Below, one piece after another: positions 1 to 10,610 of a stretch of 64,000 nt of DNA. Numbering within the stretch: position 1 is the first letter of the stretch; each line of letters starts with the position of its first letter. The position numbers were made by a program, and so were the translations under genes. Origin of the DNA: Dastarcus helophoroides (lineage: Eukaryota; Arthropoda; Insecta; Coleoptera; Bothrideridae); NCBI GenBank assembly GCA_028583605.1, contig CM053327.1, forward strand, positions 2,108,001-2,172,000. The letters run 5' to 3'. The notes below the pieces were generated by a model. The model worked only from the letters and a program-made list of their open reading frames with translations. It searched no databases and was not told the origin of the DNA.

Positions 1-150
1 TAAGAAAGTTGATGTCTACCTCCGGTATAATCGGTAGTAAAGGGAAGTTGAAAATATTTTTCGACAAAATCAGTTTGCCTTTATAATAAGTAGTACTCTA
101 TATAAAGGTAACCTCCCAACTAAAAAAAAACACCCGGTATATTGTCCCAG
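1..150 (+). repeat. dispersed repeat D1, copy 1
   Basis: This stretch resembles 19365-19540 in the same orientation. Both copies share an AGAAAGTTG start, a segment reading TTTATAATAAGT, and an ending with CCCAACTA followed by an A-run and a CCCNGTATA motif. No coding potential is seen. The family is unknown to me; it could be the end of a larger element cut by the window edge. Confidence 0.6.
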
Positions 151-290
151 ACTTACAATCAAACATAAAAGTAACTTATATCAAACTTTTAAAGTTAAAT
201 CCGAAACTTAGCATAATGGTTTTTATTTAAGCAGAATTCATCAAAAAACATCACATTGCAACATTATTTTAAAATAAATATTCTAGGTAC

Positions 291-1450
291 TTATCCCATA
301 CAAATAAAAGAAAAATTGAAATCATAAGAAAATGTTGCCACAATACTGAACGCGTCAGATGCTTTATTAAGTGCTGGCAGTTTTGTTACTATATCCAAAA
401 CAGTAATAGGCCATCTATCAACTTTTTCAGGAAAGTAAAACAGATTTCCTTTTCTCTCTAAGTAATTGACAGTAAAAATATTTAAATCCCTTTCTTCAAT
501 TCTAGCAACTAAAGCTAAAGATGTTGTTCGTTTTTCTGAAGGGCATTGAACTAATATAAAGTCCCCAACATTTAGGCTTTCACTAGTAAAAGGAGTAATG
601 TGAGCTGAATCTTGCCGTTCTTCATCCTTATTATGACTGTCACTTGCATCAGTCGCATCCAAGTCTGTGTCGTCATTAATGGAAATGTAATCATCATGGT
701 CATCAAATTCCGAACTTGATGTGAACATAGAACTCTTTTTTGATTTAGATTTGTCTTTAGGAAACTATTTCCCTCTGGGAAATTACTTGTCTTTTGTAGG
801 CTGCTTCACTTTGGAATGTAACTTGCCTTCTTTTGTACGTGGAAGAATAGCGAAGCTTTCCAATTTTATCATCCAATTTAAATGTGCCTCTTCTATTGAA
901 TTCTTTTCTGGGGTGTTAGTCAAGATACGAGGTTTGAGTCTTTTTACGTAAAGAAGTTTTAGTATAAGGTTCAATTATTTCTGGAGTTATGAAAACGAGC
1001 ACTTCACAGGATGTTTCCTTGATATTGCGCTCATTGTGATCACACTTACTAAAGAACTAAAGAATCTCTGATCAGTTTTATCTGCTCCAGAAGAGAAAGT
1101 TTGTGGCAAATGTGACATTCTTTGTAAAGCTGCTATTGAATAAATAATATCAAAAATTTAAAGTAAAGCATTAACTGCCAAGGGGCCCTCATTCTCGGTA
1201 GATATATCAAGTTGAGAACGATTCATGACTTCTGCACATTGGAAATCATCGTCTGTGAATGTCTTTCGCAGGCGTATCAGAAGCATTGCATTCTGGAGTT
1301 GCAATGTCTGGCAGATCATGGATTGTTATGGTTCTACCAGAATACTTAAGCAGCCAATTATTTTGTGCTACTGAAATTCTCTCTTTAAATGTTCCAATAA
1401 AAGGGGCGGGGAACATTTGAATTCAGCGTTTAAATATGCTTCTCTTTGTT
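291..1450 (-). pseudogene. pogo/Tigger-type transposase C-terminal half, decayed
   Basis: Read on the minus strand, this holds scattered pieces of the C-terminal part of a pogo-family (DDE_1) transposase. From high to low coordinates they are: a piece with FKERISVAQNNWL and SGRTITIHDL (about 1400-1290), matching the conserved linker after the DDE domain; TDDDFQCAEVMNRSQLD (about 1260-1200); ITPEIIEPYTKTSLRKKTQ (about 995-930); and RILTNTPEKNSIEEAH (about 930-875), a hallmark of pogo-type tails. The last piece is an open frame of 145 codons (291-728) with an acidic Ser/Asp-rich stretch and then a VGDFILVQ...FPEKVDRWPI region, as in the C-terminal domain of insect pogo-like proteins. Frames change several times and stops occur, and the catalytic domain is absent, so this is a dead 5'-truncated copy. 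Confidence 0.75.
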
Positions 1451-1929
1451 TTGATCAAATCTGCCCCATAATCACTTGGAAGATAATATTTACAAGAAAA
1501 ATATTTAAGCCAACCGGCAAGCAAACACTACTATGTGGATAAAAAGCTAGTAAGTACTAGATCATTGTGGAAAATAACTATATGGTAAACATTAATTCTC
1601 GTGATTGATAATTCCTTAAAACATTTATTTTCATTTTAAATTTCGGCGGCACTAGAATGATGAGAGGTTATAGCTCGATTTTACAGATACACACACGCGC
1701 TCTGTGACTTGACGTTAAGCATACCTTGTATTACCCACATTAAAATGGAGTTGTGGCATACAGTAATACAAAGCTGCGTTCAAGAATTAAAAATTTCAAG
1801 TCTGCCCCTGTGTTAAGGTGCCTCCTTCTTCCCCCTACCTTTTGTTCTCCTGACTGCCTCTACACCTACTTCTAGGCTGCAGCAGAACTTTAGAATGTGG
1901 GTCTTCCTCTCATCTTATTTTAATTTAAC

Positions 1930-2460
1930 AAAAGCAAATATCATGATTGTCCTCTTCTTGTTTCTTTGATGCATCTAAATTACCTAGGTTCAATTTCTTC
2001 TTTTTATTAAATTTGAGAATTCCCCTCAGTACTGCGTTGAGGACTTCTTTCCTCTGAAAGCAAGTACGTGTGGTACGGTATCTTCTTCTCGTTAAATACC
2101 TTAACGAGGGCTATGTGATCTTGCGGGAGAGTAAAATAGATTTTTACTCCATCGAAGCTCACATGTGCCTTTGTATATTGGATAGTTTTAGCCTTCATCG
2201 TAATTGTCGTAACCGTTCTTTTAGAATAATTGGAAGGCTACTTGTCAATTTTCCTCTTGAATTTTTTTCATTGCTATTTTGCGCATTTGTTTCAATAACC
2301 GTAATTTTAAGCTTTCCTATCTTGTTGCGTTTTACGCGTTTTTGCCTTTCTTCGCCATATTTTTTTCATCACCATACCTTCAAAGTTAGCGACGGAATCT
2401 TTCTTTTTTCTCATTTAACGTTGGCGCTGATGTTTCCTTTTTCCTTCCTTTTAATGAGAA
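1930..2460 (-). pseudogene. Jockey-like LINE ORF1 (gag) fragment
   Basis: The minus strand encodes a 63-residue open stretch (2007-2198) containing FDGVKIYF, a variable middle, KVFNEKKIPYHTYLL and SEERS. This is the pattern of the segment before the PRE_C2HC domain in Jockey-clade ORF1 proteins, usually seen as 'K..KNI.FHTYQLKEER'. A second frame continues with VLNAVLRGILKF, which resembles the following VLRGIP motif. A basic, lysine-rich region lies upstream on the minus strand. No zinc knuckles could be traced. The fragment is frameshifted and has no intact start. It lies next to the pogo remnant but belongs to an unrelated element. Confidence 0.5.
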
Positions 2461-2779
2461 CCTAGCTTTCTACACCTAGTGTAAAATCCAAGTTGCACTT
2501 TCGTGCCCCGATCATCTTGCTTGTTAATAAAAGCATCTTCTCCAATGTTTTTATTGACAAGTGTGTTAAATCTTTCAATTTCGCATTTGAAGGAATTGCT
2601 ACCTTTTGATCGCACTATTTCAACTTCTTCATTGTCGCAACATAATTGCGTTGGAGAACAAACCTTCTGTTCTTACGCGGACCCTTCTAATACCACTTCG
2701 ATCACAGGCCGCAGACCAATTATCCTCAGACTTGGATTTACATCAGCTAACAACTTACTAAAACAAAGATGCCACAAAA

Positions 2780-3215
2780 TGTTTCTGTTTTTGGAATGGA
2801 TTCGTCATGTAAATAAGTTTTTTTGGTTGAATGGACTAGTTCTTGGTTATCTTCAAAAATTGAAATTTCCTTTTTTAGATGTACTGGTCAACCGTTTATC
2901 GTACGGTCCTCTATTTTATGTTGTTTATCCAAACCCTTTCCATTCTCTTCGTTGTTTGCATACACCATCCTTTTCAAAAATTTTCTCTTTTAAAATCATT
3001 AGATTTACAAACGGTAACTATTTTATTACCAATATTTGCGATAAATTGAACAGTACTTGTTTAAGTTTTAGTCTCTCTAACAACGATTACACATCTCGTA
3101 ACATGGAATCTGTTATTACAGAAGGTTTTCACCCCAGTCTTTGTCCTTCTCAAAATTTGATGGTTTCTTCTAAAAATGTTTTCCTGTATTTACAGGGTCA
3201 CAAATAAAATGAAAA
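2780..3215 (+). pseudogene. Penelope-like element reverse transcriptase fragment
   Basis: Part of a 234-codon open frame (2503-3207) contains WLNGLVLGYLQKLKFPFLDV, then a Tyr-rich stretch with VVYPNPFHSLRCLH. This fits the Penelope-like RT pattern 'LPFLDVLV...VYRKPTHTDRYLH' at the end of the RT domain. The preceding FLFLEWIRHVNKFF may be decayed palm sequence. The YxDD box and the GIY-YIG endonuclease were not found. The same RT segment recurs as short fragments at 21865-21915 and, inverted, at about 40560-40620, so it belongs to a multicopy family. A hammerhead-like motif lies about 530 bases downstream. The upstream part of the open frame has no recognised similarity and may be open by chance. 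Confidence 0.55.
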
Positions 3216-3485
3216 AAAATTATTAGAACCCACAATTATATAAAATTTCATCTTTGTATTCCAGAGGTGGGTTTTCTGTTTCACCTGTTTGCTGTTATGG
3301 CTGTAGTGTATAATAATGATACAAGTTGCTCTTCTACGACAACAAATTTGAGCACCAAAAATAATCCTAATTTTGATTCATTTTCGCGATCAGGATTGAT
3401 CGGCCCAAGGGCACAATTTTTGAGGCATACAAAAGAGTTGGAGGCACCAAATTCCTGTGCGGTCTAGCTTGACATAGTATTGGCT

Positions 3486-3650
3486 TCTCTCTATGAAGGC
3501 TCTTTTTTCTACAGAACTTCTAGGCTGTGGAATTCGTTACCGAAAGAAATTTTTCCCAAAAATTACAACCTGTCCTTATTTAAGAAGGCGGTTCATTGCT
3601 ACCTATCTTTGTTTCCGCAGCCTACTTGCAGGGCTTTGAAAGCACAATAG
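3486..3650 (+). pseudogene. LINE ORF2 C-terminus (WNSLP type), copy 1
   Basis: An in-frame stretch ending at a TAG (3648-3650) reads GSFFYRTSRLWNSLPKEIF and continues with NYNLSLFKKAVHCYL. The pattern 'SFFxRTxRLWNSLPxxxFPxxYdLxxFKxxV' is the typical C-terminal end of Jockey/CR1-type non-LTR reverse transcriptases, after the RT domain. The rest of that protein is not recognisable here. A second, more decayed copy lies on the minus strand at 39035-39205. In both cases a hammerhead-like repeat lies downstream in the same orientation. Confidence 0.6.
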
Positions 3651-3734
3651 GTTATCCTTTGCGAGTGGTCTGAAAATAAAAAAAACCAATGCTGAACACC
3701 ACCGTGAGACCAGACATAAATCTTTTTGAAAATA

Positions 3735-3778
3735 TCTTCCTGGAGATGATAGCTTGGCTATCAAAACGTTTTAGAGCA
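3735..3778 (+). ncRNA. hammerhead-ribozyme-like motif, family 1, degenerate copy
   Basis: CTGGAGA (3740-3746) is followed by T, a perfect 6-bp stem GATAGC/GCTATC around a TTG loop, then AAAACG and TTTTAGAG. It aligns with the better copies at 21927-21967 (+) and 38513-38553 (-). The core G before the AAA is changed to A and the first A of the core is G, so this copy should be inactive. Downstream sequence, with AGAGCAAG and an ACAAGATTTGTGTATTAATTTT stretch, also matches the other copies. Confidence 0.4.
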
Positions 3779-4060
3779 AGTGTTGCTGTGTTTTTGATTC
3801 TTTTTTAATCTTAGAGAACAAGATTTGTGTATTAATTTTAAAAATAAACAGGGATCTATCCGTTTAACAAAAAATCATATAACAATGTGTAAAGGAGTTT
3901 CTTCTTTTCTCACACATTCTACAAGTTTTCTTCTTTTAAGTCGACTCTTGTTGATGTTTTATTAGGGCACAGTGTTCCGTAAACAGTCCTAGTTTTGGTT
4001 AACTTCAAAAATTCCTTGCCTCTCTTTTTTGATGGTCCGTCAATGAAAATACGCGAGTGC
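3779..4060 (+). repeat. Penelope-like family 1 tail and possible second RT fragment
   Basis: The first 80 bases match the sequence downstream of the hammerhead-like motif in the other family 1 copies. At about 3990-4040 a phrase containing GTTTTGGTTAACTTCAAAAA resembles the RT-coding segment seen at 2835-2870. If real, this means RT, hammerhead motif and RT again in direct order, as in the partial tandem arrangement known for Penelope-like elements. The second RT piece is very short and uncertain. Confidence 0.35.
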
Positions 4061-4261
4061 CATTACACTATTTAGGGTGCGTTTATATAATTCTTAGAGA
4101 AGTCCTAGGAGATTTTCATCTGTGTAAATAAGTCACGGATAGCTTTTCTCAGGATAGTTAGCACTTATTTCAGAGAAAAATGTTCGTAACAAAGTCTCTA
4201 TTGTAAACGCATCGTTAGAAACTGCTGTGTTCGTTTCTTAGAATTTACTTTAGAACTTTCC

Positions 4262-5105
4262 TTATCATCTTATAGGCAAGCGGACAAGTAGATTTCGGTT
4301 CTACTACTCCTCTCTTGGCTAGAAGGACTGCTTATTCATTTTCTTTAATTACCCGATGGAGTTTAACTCATCGAAGTATAACTGTATTGTACTGTGCTAA
4401 TTTACTTAGCTTATCAACACAACCTTGGACCGTAGTGGAGTCAATTTCGTTAGCCCTCAGCGTGTTTAGAGTTGTTTGGTTGTCGTATAGATCAGGGTTA
4501 ATGTTACTTGGTCGTCGTCATATAGATCAAAAACTTCTTATTTTCTTAGCATCTTCTAATTAATTCTACATCACAGGCAGTAACTTTTGCCTGGAATACG
4601 GTTACCAAAGTTTTCAGGTTTATGTAAAATCTAATCTCTGGTTCTTTGCTGATTATTCCCACACCACTACTTGTCCTTGTTTTGGATTTATCTGTATAAC
4701 AGATCAATCGGCCTTTTCTTTTTGGTTTAGCTAACTGCACTCCCTTTTACGGTACTTCTACCCGATAAAATTTGTGAAAGTTGGGAATACCCTTTGATCT
4801 GTTTGAAGGCATAATGATTCGCACTGATCTTAATTATTTCTGTATGACAGATGATTCCATTCCATACCCAACAATTTTTAACATATCAGCTACTGACAAG
4901 GCCTCTCCCCCATCACCAGATGAAGTGAAGGCAGACATAGCAGTGTTCTTATGGCTGCTGTACAGCTTGCATCGCCCACGTTATTCCCAAGCAGGCTAAC
5001 CTTTCTACCTTGCTTGGTTTAATAATGCCATCTTTTTGTGGCTATGCCACCGAATTAAATATCCAAATGTAATGGTTGACATGCTGACCATGCTCATCTA
5101 TCTTG
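4262..5105 (-). pseudogene. non-LTR LINE fragment: RT C-terminal region plus RNase H
   Basis: Read on the minus strand from 5105 downward. First comes KVERLACLGITWAMQ with a frameshifted continuation SCTAAIRTLLCLPSLHL, matching the 'LQRLACLGITGAMRTxPTAAMExLLGLPPLH' segment found after the RT domain in R1/I-group LINEs that carry RNase H. Next, at 4740-4546, is ICYTDKSKT...GVGIISKE...VTVFQAKVTA, which is the RNase H start 'YTDGSK...VFQAE' with the catalytic-region Asp kept but Gly replaced by Lys. Then NPDLYDNQTTLNTLRANEI, VDKLSKLAQYNTVIL and a decayed 'HSGIEGNEKAD' region run to about 4262. Many stops and shifts make it dead. The 5' part of ORF2 is missing. Confidence 0.7.
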
Positions 5106-5109
5106 GCTT

Positions 5110-5345
5110 CTAATGCCATTTTTATTTCGGAAGTATTTTGCCTCTGATATAGTAAACATATTGAGTTACCATGCTCTGATGTTTTGTTTTTTCTTTGTAT
5201 TTTACTTCTATATTTTAGTAATTAAATGTATTTGCTCTTGTTTCTTTTTTATTTTATCGTATATCTGCAATGAAGGGAGAAACGGTGAACATTTTTAATA
5301 GCAGCTCTTTGTGACCGTCCAGTCCCGGAGAAGTATCTCAATTAA
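5110..5345 (+). repeat. Penelope-like family 2 repeat, old copy
   Basis: This matches the reverse complement of 11335-11660 and the 57.9-58.3 kb copies. Shared landmarks are TTGAGTTACCATGCTCTGATG (5161-5181), a GAGAAACGGTGAAC remnant of the hammerhead-like core, and CAGTCCCGGAGAAGTAT at the end. It is the most diverged of the four copies in the window and directly abuts the LINE RNase H fragment. Confidence 0.6.
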
Positions 5346-7820
5346 CAACTTAATTGTTTATTATACTTAGACAAACATAACGTAAGTTTCCAATTGTTTG
5401 GCCTTATTGTTTTCTGCCAAAATACTTGCTTAATTATTTATTTTTATTAAGCCACAAATGCACGGTGTCGCATCTTTAACGGATTTGTTAGTAGAGGATG
5501 GGACAGAGAGCGATCAAGCACGACAGAAGTAATACACGCTGTTTGAAAATCTTTTATCCAGTTATCCATAAACAATAACTAATAACTTAAGCCAGAATTA
5601 AACTAAAAACTAGATGCTTATGTGTATCTCGGTAGGTCTTAAGATCTGACGAGTCTAAAAGTTAGTTCGAACAATAAATCTCGTTGTTAACCAATGTTTC
5701 TTATTAACATTGAAGACATAAATCAAAAATTGGGACCTGTAGCCTGGTAACATGCCTACACATAGAACAACGGATGGAAATATCAGTTGCTTTTCAATGG
5801 CGAATTTTAAAGTTAATTGCACTCCTAAACTGCATCAAACTGCATCATTGTTTAGAAAAACTCTCCTGTATCTAAAAAATTTCAATACAACTGTTAATTT
5901 GGTAGAAAATTATTTGAGATGTAACCAGCTTTGTGGTGAAAGGTAAAGGTTTAGATTACTATAGGTACCTACGCATGTTATATCGAGGACGCTTGTGGAA
6001 GCTTGCATTCCAATGGGATGAGCTATGATGCAAAACCATAATACAAGAATTATTGTTGCCTTTAACTGTGAACTTTGGGATAACCTACAGCGTTGCATGG
6101 TACTTCTGGTCGTAATTTTCAAGTTATATTAAATGTCCATAACAGAGGTGAGTTTTCCGTATGAGAATATTTGCACCGACTCAATATATTCAATACAATG
6201 TCAAAGATCTGAAGTGGATGTTTAGTAGGAAAACTTTTGAAGCGATATCTGTGTAAGATTCCGTTATAAAACGGCAATACTTGCATAGCTGCATCACATT
6301 GCAGCTGCATTTATTGTAGTTCGATCGTTAGGGCAGACGGCCCGTTTCTATCTTCTTGCTTTACGACGATGTTAAAGTGTTCCTCGTTTGCTTCCAGTGA
6401 GTTTGCCATGCGGCAAATTCCTTTGCGAGAAATGAACCAGCTGTAAAATTTCCTATGATGTTAATTAGATCCTAATATTACCGACGCCGAGTTTTCCACG
6501 AGGAAAAGCGTAGTCTGAGGGAAATATGAAACGCTTAAACAAATGTTGTTATTTTCGTCTTTTGTTTCGCATAATTTTAATTACGACGCCTTCGGCTCGA
6601 TTCTGCAATAAAATAATATGCTTAGCTGCTCGCACTAAATGTAATTTCTTATGTATGCTGCTACTCAATTTTGCGTTATGAACTTTCGCATGAGGAAATT
6701 ACATCTTGCAATGATCTGTCACTTTGTAAATATTTGAACTTGATGGGTTTAGAAGTTCTCAAACATCAAATGCAAAAGTGTATCATGAGTTTATGGAAAT
6801 TAATTTTAGTTAGAACCAAAGATCTGTCACCTACCTTAATAAATTGTCCTCTCCCTGATACTTATTAAAGTCCAGATACGAAGATGTATTGATATCTTAG
6901 ATCGGTTCTACGGATAAACAAAATATTGTAATATTTATTATATGAACTCTTTTGTTGTAAATATATTACAGCACAATTCTAGAACATTATCTATATTTTA
7001 GAGCTTTATCATTTTATGTACGTAACTACTATTGAAATAATGATTTTGAATATACATATTTGAACACCTTATTTCTGAAAGGCGCATTCTGCATTAATTT
7101 TGCAGAGGAAAATTTTGTTGTAGTTCGCAATCGAAAGGAAAACAATTTTTGTTAATTTCGACTAAAACGTGGTAATATTTCACAACATATTAGGATTCCA
7201 TAACGAAGCATATAATTTAATCACGTTCTTTCACATTTTCGACGGAACGTTGTCTTGCGGGAGCCTGCTACCCTAATAAAAAAAATATTCGAACAAATTT
7301 CCAGTAGGCGCTTTGATTTCTCGTGGGACTCGAATTGTTTGACTAAAACAATTTACAAAATTCCGATAATGTTTTAAGCATAGGCTAGACCGAATTCTAA
7401 ATCTGCTCCCAAATGGAACTAATGTAAATAAATAGGTTAGAATAATTTATTTATAATTTACAAACTGTATTAGCAATAAATATAACAAAATAAAGTAAAA
7501 TGGCACAATATCTAAAATAGCTTAAACTATGCGGATTAAATGGTCCAAAGTCTAGTTAATTTTCGGTGTAGGTGTGCTTCGGTTGAAGACTTTGTCAAGC
7601 TCTTCTGTTTTTGGATCAGTGTTTTTTATACCTCTTACCTCTGACAATGGTGGATATGATAGAACACGGTACATACAAATACATTCACAAAGTGGGATTG
7701 AAAAATTCCTAGTCTACTAAAGAACCAAATTTGCAAGTTAAACAATATATTATTCATTATATTCTTCTCTTAATTTAATACATTATTATTTATATTTATA
7801 TATTATCATAGATATTTATT
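5346..7820. other. no recognisable gene
   Basis: Open frames are at most 70 codons and none resembles a protein I know. Composition is near the background of the window. I see no TIR pair, tandem array or tRNA-like structure. Old transposon sequence beyond recognition is likely. Confidence 0.5.
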
Positions 7821-7824
7821 ACAC

Positions 7825-8310
7825 CTTACCTGTAACGCCTCCAGACTTTTTTAAAAAAAGTTTTACCTTGCTTCACAAACCAGACGCCAACAGGTTCCAT
7901 AGCTTTTTCGCTGGAAGAAAATTTGCCACCTTTTAAACTTTTTTCAGTTGAGGAAAAATATGATAGAAACCAGGTGTGGCGATTAAGAGAAAGATTCTAG
8001 TAATTCGAACCCCAAATCAGGAGTGGCTTGCGCAGTAATGTGCGATTTGTCTGCGGAGGCATTTGCCTGCAAAAGCAGCATTTTTTTGGACAACTGTCCG
8101 CCTCTTTTCTCCCCGACTTTTTCTCGTAGAATGATGAGTAATGTCAAACAGTAATCTCCAGTTAAAGCTTCACCTTTTCCTGGATAATTAATTATAATTA
8201 CTTTATGGTAATTTCAAAAAACTGAAGCAAGAACTTTTCCAGCAAATCTTTAGTACACAAAATGTCTTAGGCCTTGGAGAACCTGGGTGCCCCAATTCCA
8301 CCGATTGTTG
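7825..8310 (-). pseudogene. mariner transposase, C-terminal part (interrupted by hAT)
   Basis: Minus-strand translation in shifting frames gives HPGSPRPKTF (8295-8265), GKVLASVF, a GKGEALTGDY motif, a LREKVGEKRGG stretch, LLLQANASADKSH at the position of the second catalytic 'HDNAPxH' box, DLGFELLE, a decayed 'YSPDLAPSDY' third-Asp box reading SPHLV, and KGGKFSSSEKAMEPV with a WFVKQGKTFF tail. Order and spacing are those of irritans-like mariner transposases. The second catalytic Asp is replaced, frames shift at least three times and stops are present. The N-terminal direction continues beyond the hAT insertion at 10492. Confidence 0.75.
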
Positions 8311-10491
8311 CAGGGCGGATCCAGGATCCAACTTGTTGAGAAAATTTTATATCGTTTCAGAAATCTATGAAGATTCTTTATTGATATAAAGGCATAACGA
8401 AAAGTTATGTTTTTGACACTGAGGTGTTTTTATTAGGCGGCATCACATGCAATAAGAAATGGAAGCTTGTTTTCTTCAAATTACTCTTTATCGCTTACTC
8501 GTTTCTGCAACAGATTTGGACCTACCTTCACTTTCACTCTATGATAGTGACGAATACACTCGAATCTCTCCATGCTCGGTGCTAGCAATGTACATGCCAC
8601 AACTTCATACCAATTTGTCTCTCGTAAATCACATATGACGATTGAAGTTTATGCAGTTTTTGGGAAAACGATCAAGTTAACTCGATCATTTCCCCCGTGT
8701 GTAAAAAAAATGCGTTGGCTGCAGCCGCGGGCCTTGCAAATACGCTACTAACGACGTTGAAAAATCTCGGAGTGGAAATTCATTTCATGAGAGGGCAAGG
8801 TAAATTAACACGTCATATTATTTATTCACTAAAATGAACATAATTTACTGAAATAAAATAAAATTAACTTAATGAACAGATATCATAGTATGAATCAATG
8901 CGGTGTAAAAAATAGCATACTGTTGTCTACTTCAAAGGATATGATGGAGCTTGAACGATGGCTGGAAAATTTAAGGGGTGTGCTGCTGCGGTGAAGAAAA
9001 CATGTGACGACGCGCTTTACCTTGATTGCGCAAATCACAATCTAAATCTAAGCATCACCCACGCTTGCGACATTTCAACGATTCGGAACTGTATAGAAAC
9101 AGTCAAGACAGTTGTTAATTTCTTCTGTCAAAATAAAGCTGGAAACCTGTTAAAAAAACATATCCTAGCCTCAAACTTAGGTGCTAAGCAGATCCGTCTT
9201 TTAAAATTTTGTAAAATGCGTTGGATCGAACACCTGGCTTCTCTCAGTTTGTTCAACGATGTTTTGGAATTTATATGTTCGGCGCTAGAAGAAATTGAAG
9301 AGCTCGGAATGAAATCTGATGGTGTACAGCCAAGTTACTTACTTGCCTCTATTCGAAGGCCTCAATTCATTATTACTTTGACAGTGCTGGTCCCAGTCTT
9401 CAGCTTGACGAAAAATTTGAGCTTGCAATTACAAAAGGAAGACAGTGACTTGAGTTAATGCGTTAGTTACGCAAACGATATTTATGAAGAAATAAAGAAC
9501 ATCCGTGCCAGAGCTGACGAAAAACTTGCCGAAATTTTTAAATCAGCAACCTACATTGCAGAATCGATTGGTACAGAGCTAACTGTTCCAGACGAGTTGG
9601 GCGTCACAATAATAAGGATAATTATGGTGGACATGCTGAAGAGTATTATCGACGTTCAACTTTTATCCCATTTTTGGACAAGTATTTAGAAGAGCTTGAG
9701 TCTAGATTTTTGGAGGACCGACAACTGCTACCAAGGATACAAAATATAATCCCATCACGATGTGTGGAACTTGATGAGAAAGAATTTAAAAAAACTGTCC
9801 TTGTTTTCGAAAAAGAATAGCCGAATGAAGTTACTGAGACTACCTAAGAGTTAGAATCTGATATGAAGATGTGGAAAAGGTAATTTGATTCTTATTAAAT
9901 TGAAAAATGAAGTTACATAAAAATTAGCCAATTATTCCTTCTTCACATTAGGTTCTGTACAAACATTTCTGCGAAGGAACGACCGAAAACCTTTATAGAA
10001 GCTCTGGACGTTTATGACCTAGGATTCTACAAACACATTAACAGATTCCTTCAAATCGGTGCAACACTGCCTGTTACAGTAGCTTCTAGCGAACGGTCGT
10101 TCTCTACTTTACGAAGACTCAAGGCTTACCTGCGCAACAAAACTGGAGAAGACCGACTGAATGGATTAGCGCTACTAAATATTCATAGGGACATTGAAGT
10201 CACTACTTGTTAAATCGTAGATATTATGGCAAAAAAAAGAAAAATGGATATCTTTCAGTAAAACTGTAATTGATGAATGAACACAATACATTTTTTTTTA
10301 TTTTTAAATCTTCATTTCAAAACAAATTTTTTAAGTAATATTCATTGAATGAGGTTATCTGTAATTTGGCACATATATGCAAAAAGTAAAACCGTTTAAT
10401 ATACGATTAATGTATTATGTATTGTAAAATGTTTATTTCAAAATCGAAATTCAGACCCCCCTCCCGAAAAAAAATTCTGGATCCGCTCCTG
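8311..10491 (+). mobile_element. hAT transposon inserted in mariner
   Basis: The element begins CAGGGCGGATCCAG at 8311 and ends with the inverted form CTGGATCCGCTCCTG at 10491. These ends match except for one gap near the tip. The flanking 8-mers GATTGTTG (8303-8310) and AATTGCTG (10492-10499) agree at six of eight positions and are the decayed 8-bp target duplication expected of hAT elements. Removing the element and one 8-mer rejoins an uninterrupted mariner reading frame, which fixes both borders. Length is 2181 bp. It carries a hAT transposase remnant on the plus strand. Confidence 0.9.
8700..10213 (+). pseudogene. hAT transposase (52-kDa-repressor/ZMYM-like type), decayed
   Basis: Exon pieces are about 8700-8799, 8938-9879 and 9952-10213. 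The 138- and 72-base inferred introns begin GT and end AG, and removing them restores the family motifs. The first joint gives RGQ|GYDG, the conserved box holding a catalytic Asp. It is followed by a TGA two codons later, in a place where the family has Ser. Next come TMAGKFKGCAAAVKK, YLDCANHNLNL (the C..H motif), HACDISTIRNCIETVK and KMRWIEHLASL. After a TGA-free but stop-interrupted middle with a frameshift near 9620, the last exon holds the hAT dimerisation domain: LPVTVASSERSFSTLRRL, YLRNKTGEDRLNGLALL and a TAA at 10211. The N-terminal zinc finger and most of the DUF4371 domain are not visible between the TIR and 8700, so the copy is both internally eroded and inactive. Confidence 0.85.
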
Positions 10492-10610
10492 AATTGCTGC
10501 TTTGTTTCCGGGTGGTCAAAATATACCAATAGCACTTAAGCTTTATCCATAATAAGAGCACAGCCTAAATAGTATGCAGATTTTTCAAACCGAGAACAGA
10601 CCAAACGCGA
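10492..10610 (-). pseudogene. mariner transposase, part upstream of the hAT insertion
   Basis: On the minus strand the bases next to the hAT end read LVYFDHPETKQQ, which in irritans-like mariners stands directly before the SxxWxHPGSPxPK segment found at 8295-8265 on the other side of the hAT. Codon phase is kept across the 8-bp duplication. Just upstream a weak match with an Asp (IMDKA) may be the first catalytic 'TGDE' box. Further upstream the similarity is lost. Confidence 0.7.

Noticed and set aside
2070..2465. 131-codon plus-strand frame
   Set aside because: Antisense to the Jockey-like ORF1 fragment, which carries recognisable motifs.
4070..4215. Small MITE with TGCGTTTA/TAAACGCA ends
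   Set aside because: Only about 8-10 bases pair, and no convincing target duplication or second copy was found.
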